This document shows positions 5,250 through 5,777 of a stretch of 5,777 nt of DNA, piece after piece. The translations under genes and the position numbers were made by a program. Position 1 is the stretch's first letter; each line of letters opens with the position of its first letter. Below the pieces are notes generated by a model. That model was given only the letters and a program-made list of their open reading frames with translations, ran no database searches and was not told where the DNA came from. This stretch comes from an uncultured Clostridia bacterium (GTDB taxonomy: Bacteria; Bacillota; Clostridia; JAAYHZ01): NCBI GenBank assembly GCA_937894465.1, contig CALCRE010000223.1:1-5777 (forward strand). Direction: 5' to 3'.

Positions 5250-5309
5250 ATGGAAAACATGTATAATAACGCTATTAGATCCTCTATTGGTCGACAGGAA
5301 GGATTATGA
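5250..5309 (+). CDS. Possible 19-codon leader ORF before the MazG-like gene
   Basis: An ATG at 5250 follows GAGGG (5240-5244) at a 5-base spacing and opens a 19-residue frame (MENMYNNAIRSSIGRQEGL). Its TGA stop overlaps, as ATGA, the ATG of a second, 9-codon frame at 5306-5335 (MKDKGWWII). That frame's TGA in turn overlaps the ATG at 5332 within the start region of the MazG-like gene. The arrangement looks like a translational-coupling chain. The peptides resemble nothing I recognise, and short frames of this kind can arise by chance, so this is a weak call. Confidence 0.25.
   Translation: MENMYNNAIRSSIGRQEGL
5262..5267 (+). promoter_or_regulatory. Candidate -10 box for the MazG-like gene
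   Basis: A perfect TATAAT lies 58 bases before the 5320 start codon. No good -35 hexamer is found 16-18 bp upstream (the region reads TGAGGG). The promoter is therefore weakly supported. If it is used, transcription would begin near 5274, which would exclude the 19-codon frame at 5250. Confidence 0.3.
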
Positions 5310-5319
5310 AGGATAAAGG

Positions 5320-5646
5320 ATGGTGGATTATATGATGGTTTCACATAAACAAGGATTTGATCTATTATACAAGATGAATGAAGTGGATGCGCTTAAAACC
5401 AAGATATTGGCTTCCATAGCAGGCCTTTACGACAACATGACACCGGGAAATCCGGATATCGATGACTTGGCCGACTCTATGGGGGATGTTTTGTTATACA
5501 CTTTTCTACTGGGAAAGAAAACCGGTTTTGATTATGACCGGATACGAGAAGAAGCCTGTCATAAAATCAGACTTTTATTAATCAGTGATTACACTGATGT
5601 TTCTGATGATGATCTGAATTCACTTGCCCAATATTTAGGTGCTTAA
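5320..5646 (+). CDS. MazG-like small protein
   Basis: The 108-residue protein is predicted to be all-helical and soluble. The segment DDLADSMGDVLLYTFLLGKKTGFDYDRI (about residues 48-75) resembles the E/D-rich helix and the GDVLLY helix of MazG-type nucleotide pyrophosphohydrolases. The canonical EExxE metal motif of active MazG is not evident, so hydrolase activity is uncertain. Small MazG-like proteins occur next to rpsR in several Clostridia, which fits this location, but the role there is unknown. Start choice: ATG 5320 has GAAGGA (5308-5313) at a 6-base spacing, while ATG 5332 and 5335 follow GGTGG (5322-5326). Any of the three is possible, differing by four or five residues. The gene is separated from rpsR by a strong terminator and ends before another. 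Confidence 0.65.
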   Translation: MVDYMMVSHKQGFDLLYKMNEVDALKTKILASIAGLYDNMTPGNPDIDDLADSMGDVLLYTFLLGKKTGFDYDRIREEACHKIRLLLISDYTDVSDDDLNSLAQYLGA

Positions 5647-5679
5647 TCAATCCATATAGTCTCCTCATAATAAGTTTGC

Positions 5680-5721
5680 AGTAAAAGGTGTTGTCCGAAT
5701 TGGTTAACACTTTTTACTTTT
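5680..5721 (+). terminator. Rho-independent terminator of the MazG-like gene
   Basis: AGTAAAAGGTGTT (5680-5692) pairs with AACACTTTTTACT (5706-5718) over 13 bp with one wobble and a 13-base loop. A short T tail ends at 5721. It is 33 bases after the stop codon. The A run on the 5' arm means it could also work in the opposite direction. Confidence 0.8.
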
Positions 5722-5741
5722 GTGCCGACAAGGCTAGATAA

Positions 5742-5770
5742 TTGCACGGACTAAATGTTAATGGTATAAT
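5742..5770 (+). promoter_or_regulatory. Promoter for a gene beyond the window
   Basis: TTGCAC (5742-5747, three of six matches) lies exactly 17 bp before a perfect TATAAT (5765-5770). A TGG at 5762-5764 makes it an extended -10 promoter. Its placement just after the terminator at 5680-5721 marks the start of a new + strand transcription unit whose coding part is outside the window. Confidence 0.6.
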
Positions 5771-5777
5771 TGACTTG

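Overview
The window looks like chromosomal DNA of a low-to-moderate GC Gram-positive bacterium, most likely Bacillota and probably Clostridia. The evidence is the rpsF-ssb-rpsR operon followed by a small MazG-like gene, strong AGGAGG-type ribosome binding sites, tRNA genes that encode their own CCA ends, and a zinc-type ribosomal protein S18. Assignment below phylum level is inference. All real genes are on the + strand.

Layout. Two tRNA genes (Glu-CTC and Val-TAC, 24-180) are followed by a terminator hairpin. Three carbohydrate genes come next: a class I mannose-6-phosphate isomerase (248-1312), an AGE-family sugar 2-epimerase (1382-2665) and a LarA-family nickel-pincer racemase/epimerase (2655-3923). 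The last two overlap by 11 bases and are clearly co-transcribed. A 164-base gap holds tandem 10-bp repeats, a good promoter and a structured leader. The leader precedes rpsF (4088-4375), ssb (4387-4836) and rpsR (4885-5148), and this operon ends at a strong terminator (5177-5214). A second hairpin and a chain of very short overlapping reading frames lead into a MazG-like gene (5320-5646). After it come another terminator and, at the window edge, a promoter for a gene outside the window.

How the genes work together. The three enzymes before the ribosomal operon all belong to families that isomerise or epimerise sugars or 2-hydroxy acids at C1/C2. ManA links mannose-6-P to fructose-6-P, AGE enzymes interconvert 2-epimeric aldoses, and LarA-family enzymes invert the C2 hydroxyl of 2-hydroxy acids (lactate, and in some homologues sugar acids such as gluconate/mannonate). 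The AGE-LarA pair is the most interesting part of the window. The LarA homologue keeps every nickel-pincer and catalytic residue, but its substrate pocket appears to differ from that of lactate racemase, so it may act on a sugar acid. Its cofactor genes (larB, larC, larE) are not here and must be elsewhere in the genome if the enzyme is active. The rest is housekeeping: S6, SSB and S18, probably with S6:S18 feedback on the leader. I see no mobile element, CRISPR array or phage gene.
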